This document shows, piece after piece, positions 7,287 to 8,742 of a DNA stretch of 8,742 nucleotides. Under the pieces are notes generated by a model. It was not told the origin of the DNA, searched no databases, and saw nothing but the letters and a program-made list of their open reading frames with translations. Numbering within the stretch: the first letter of the stretch is position 1; every line of letters begins with the position of its first letter. Position numbers and translations under genes: made by a program. The stretch spans positions 1 through 8,742 of the forward strand of contig JAQXKW010000119.1 of assembly GCA_029010655.1 (NCBI GenBank). Direction: 5' to 3'. The stretch is from Clostridia bacterium. Its GTDB lineage: Bacteria; Bacillota; Clostridia; Oscillospirales; CAG-272.

Positions 7287-7314
7287 AACGGCGGGGGCTT
7301 GCTCCCGCCGTTTT
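7287..7314 (+). terminator. Rho-independent terminator of the glyA cluster
   Basis: ACGGCGGGGG (7288-7297) pairs with CTCCCGCCGT (7302-7311) around a CTTG loop, a GC-rich 10-bp stem with one G-T pair, extended by one A-T pair and followed by Ts. An A-run precedes it, so it could also act on minus-strand transcription. Its right arm is shared with the left end of the palindromic repeat that follows. Confidence 0.82.
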
Positions 7315-7471
7315 GCCTCCCTTGTGCAAAGGGAGGGGGACCACGAAGTGGTGGAGGGATTGTCACACTATGACCGGCCAAAACAACCCCTCAGGTGCCT
7401 TTGGCACCAGCTCCCCGCGGTTTCACTTCGTGAAGCCATACACAGGGGAGCCTCTGTTGCGGCGGGAGCAA
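7299..7471. repeat. Palindromic, MITE-like intergenic repeat with nested hairpins
   Basis: The element is bounded by a perfect 12-bp inverted repeat: TTGCTCCCGCCG (7299-7310) and CGGCGGGAGCAA (7460-7471). The arms continue as imperfect inverted copies (for example GAGGGATTGT at 7354-7363 against ACAACCCCTC at 7383-7392, one mismatch). Within the arms are hairpins at 7316-7336 (8 bp), 7340-7352 (5 bp, GAA loop), 7394-7408 (6 bp, TTT loop) and 7419-7437 (8 bp, TTC loop), the last enclosed by CTCCCC/GGGGAG (7411-7416, 7445-7450). It codes for nothing convincing. Short palindromic repeats of this style, with AAGGGAGGGGG and GAGGGATTGT blocks, are in my recollection common between genes in Ruminococcaceae-type genomes. 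It fills most of the gap between the last membrane gene and the insertion sequence. Confidence 0.7.
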
Positions 7472-7478
7472 TCTGTAC

Positions 7479-7524
7479 AATGTAATAAGATAGTAAACAG
7501 GTAATGTAATAGGATAGTAAACAG
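7479..7524 (+). repeat. Tandem 22-bp direct repeat at the left end of the IS
   Basis: Two copies (7479-7500 and 7503-7524) differ at a single base and are 24 nt apart. Each contains TGTAATA(A/G)GATAGTAAAC. IS481-family ends start with TGT, and repeated end motifs are seen in some members, so these are likely transposase binding sites forming the left terminal region. The precise IS edge could be the TGT at 7474 or at 7481. Confidence 0.7.
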
Positions 7525-7532
7525 TTTTGAAG

Positions 7533-7538
7533 TATAAT
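7533..7538 (+). promoter_or_regulatory. Possible -10 box of the transposase gene
   Basis: A perfect TATAAT lies 38 nt before the transposase ATG at 7577. No good -35 hexamer is found 16-18 nt upstream; that position falls inside the second copy of the tandem repeat, so transposase binding there could repress its own gene. Confidence 0.35.
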
Positions 7539-7576
7539 AGAAGGCAAGAAATGACCAAAAGAAAGAGGTTATGGAA

Positions 7577-8719
7577 ATGCCTTGGAAGGAAAAAACTGTG
7601 GAAGAATTAAGAAAAGAATTTACAGAAGAAGCAAAAACGACCAAAAATTTCAGCTCATTGTGCCGAGAATTCGGAATTACCCGAAAAACAGGATACAAGT
7701 GGGTGAAACGGTCGGAAAACCAAGAGGAATTGTGCGACCGAAGTCATGCGCCGCAGACCATTCCGCACAAAACGGAACCCTGGGTTGAAGACCTTGTTTT
7801 AGCCGTCCGCTCCGAAAACCCCGAATGGGGAGGAAAGACAATTCGTAAAGTCTTACAAAATCAAGGTTATACAAACCTGCCGTGCGCCAAAACAATCGAC
7901 AATATTCTGAAACGAAACGGCTGCATAAGCGAAGCAGAATCGTTGAAACGAAAGGAATTTCAGCGATTCCAACGTGAACACTGCAATGAGCTTTGGCAAA
8001 CCGATTTCAAGGGAGATTTCCCTTTGCTGGACGGAAGCCGGTGCTTTCCGCTGGATATATTGGACGATTGCTCCCGCTTCTGTCTGCGGATTGAAGCAAA
8101 GCCAAATACGCTGGGAGTCAAAGAAACTTTTGAAGATACTTTTCGCCAATACGGTATGCCGAAAGCGATTCTTTCAGACAACGGTGCACAGTTCGCCGGC
8201 TTCAAAGGCGGATATACGCAATTTGAACGGTGGCTGATGAATTTAGATATTCTTCCGATTCACGGACGGCTTATGCACCCGCAAACACAGGGAAAAATCG
8301 AGCGGTTTCACCGCACCATGAAAAATGAATTGCTTAAATACAATGATTTTCCCGATTTAACGGCGGCATCTCAAGCTCTTGCCGAATGGCGAATGAAGTA
8401 TAACCGGATTCGTCCGCATGAGGCATTAGGTATGAGATGTCCGTCCGACGTGTACATACCGAGCGTGCGGAAATACCCGGACATTATCAAGCCTTACGAT
8501 TACAGTGGAATATACCGGATGATCAAGGTGAACAACTGGGGATATCTGCGTTTTGACAGGATACAGATATATCTGAGTGAGACCATGGCAGACACTTATT
8601 TGGAAATCAGACCCGCAGAAGGCGATCGCTTTTTCGTGTGTTACCGCAATTACAAGATAGCCGAGATAGATGCGGTCGAAGGAAAACTGCTTAACCGCCG
8701 CATTTCACGCCTCCCCTGA
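7577..8719 (+). CDS. IS481-family DDE transposase
   Basis: An intact 380-residue transposase. An N-terminal helix-turn-helix (about 23-45, FSSLCREFGITRKTGYKWVKR) binds the IS ends, a linker with DRSHAP (54-59) and WGGKTIRKVL (84-93) follows, and then comes the integrase core. The catalytic triad is seen as Asp143 (QTDFKG), Asp201 (LSDNGAQF) and Glu242 (QGKIERFHRT), with the supporting YNRIRPHEAL (275-284). The C-terminal 80 residues are the beta-rich tail usual for this family. The ATG at 7577 gives MPWKEKTV, the common family start, and lies 8 nt after GAGG (7565-7568). An ATG two codons upstream (7571) is only 2 nt from GAGG. No frameshift or internal stop is seen, so the enzyme is probably active. 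Confidence 0.95.
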   Translation: MPWKEKTVEELRKEFTEEAKTTKNFSSLCREFGITRKTGYKWVKRSENQEELCDRSHAPQTIPHKTEPWVEDLVLAVRSENPEWGGKTIRKVLQNQGYTNLPCAKTIDNILKRNGCISEAESLKRKEFQRFQREHCNELWQTDFKGDFPLLDGSRCFPLDILDDCSRFCLRIEAKPNTLGVKETFEDTFRQYGMPKAILSDNGAQFAGFKGGYTQFERWLMNLDILPIHGRLMHPQTQGKIERFHRTMKNELLKYNDFPDLTAASQALAEWRMKYNRIRPHEALGMRCPSDVYIPSVRKYPDIIKPYDYSGIYRMIKVNNWGYLRFDRIQIYLSETMADTYLEIRPAEGDRFFVCYRNYKIAEIDAVEGKLLNRRISRLP

Positions 8720-8742
8720 GAGCCGCGCCGCGTATGGAAGCC

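Larger units (their letters stand above)
7481..8742 (+). mobile_element. IS481-family insertion sequence, right end outside the window
   Basis: It consists of the tandem end repeats, a short promoter region and one intact transposase gene. The left boundary is set at the TGT of the first repeat copy; the first base could be 7 nt further left. Only 23 nt follow the transposase stop, and they show no inverted copy of the left end, so the right terminal repeat and any target-site duplication lie beyond this window. The element sits immediately after the palindromic repeat. Confidence 0.8.

Noticed and set aside
7316..7453. CRISPR-like repeat array
   Set aside because: The repeated blocks are inverted copies of hairpins within one palindromic element, with no regular spacers and only two arms.
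7133..7504. Plus-strand open frame running through the terminator and palindromic repeat
   Set aside because: It overlaps the end of the four-helix membrane gene in another frame and reads through hairpin DNA; the peptide is low-quality (PPLCKGRGTT-like) with no ribosome binding site.

Overview
The window looks like chromosomal DNA of a Gram-positive anaerobe of the class Clostridia, probably a gut or rumen Ruminococcaceae/Oscillospiraceae-type organism. This is inferred from strong AAGGAGG-type ribosome binding sites, short-spaced operons, a lipoprotein with a clostridial-style signal, an FtsX-type permease with a large extracytoplasmic domain, and a hairpin-rich palindromic repeat of a style I associate with that group. 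No rRNA, tRNA or CRISPR array was seen, and the species cannot be fixed from this sequence.

Layout. Positions 1-1232 (minus strand, running off the left edge) encode the N-terminal ~410 residues of an FtsX-like ABC transporter permease, with its own extended -10 promoter and an unusual leader. Positions 1472-2911 (minus) encode a complete cytoplasmic GH20 beta-N-acetylhexosaminidase whose transcript starts with a perfect 11-bp hairpin. A divergent promoter region (about 2960-3080) separates it from a plus-strand cluster: glyA (serine hydroxymethyltransferase, 3111-4352), a small lipoprotein with a PsbP-like C-terminal domain (4367-4900), a NifS/IscS-type cysteine desulfurase (4902-6053), a two-helix membrane protein ending in a zinc ribbon (6119-6727) and a four-helix membrane protein (6735-7262). 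The gaps are 14, 1, 65 and 7 nt, so at least the first three genes, and probably all five, form one transcription unit. It ends at a rho-independent terminator at 7287-7314.

After the terminator comes a roughly 170-bp palindromic repeat (7299-7471) bounded by perfect 12-bp inverted repeats. Its left end is also the right half of the terminator hairpin. Immediately next to it lies the left end of an IS481-family insertion sequence, with a 22-bp tandem direct repeat followed by an intact DDE transposase (7577-8719). The right end of the IS is outside the window.

How the genes fit together: glyA (PLP enzyme making glycine and one-carbon units) and the cysteine desulfurase (PLP enzyme mobilising sulfur) are housekeeping metabolism. 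The lipoprotein and the two membrane proteins are uncharacterised envelope proteins. No complete novel system is evident. The most unusual items are the zinc-ribbon/4-TM membrane gene pair, the palindromic repeat that shares its end with a terminator and abuts an IS, and the hairpins at the 5' ends of the hexosaminidase and desulfurase messages.
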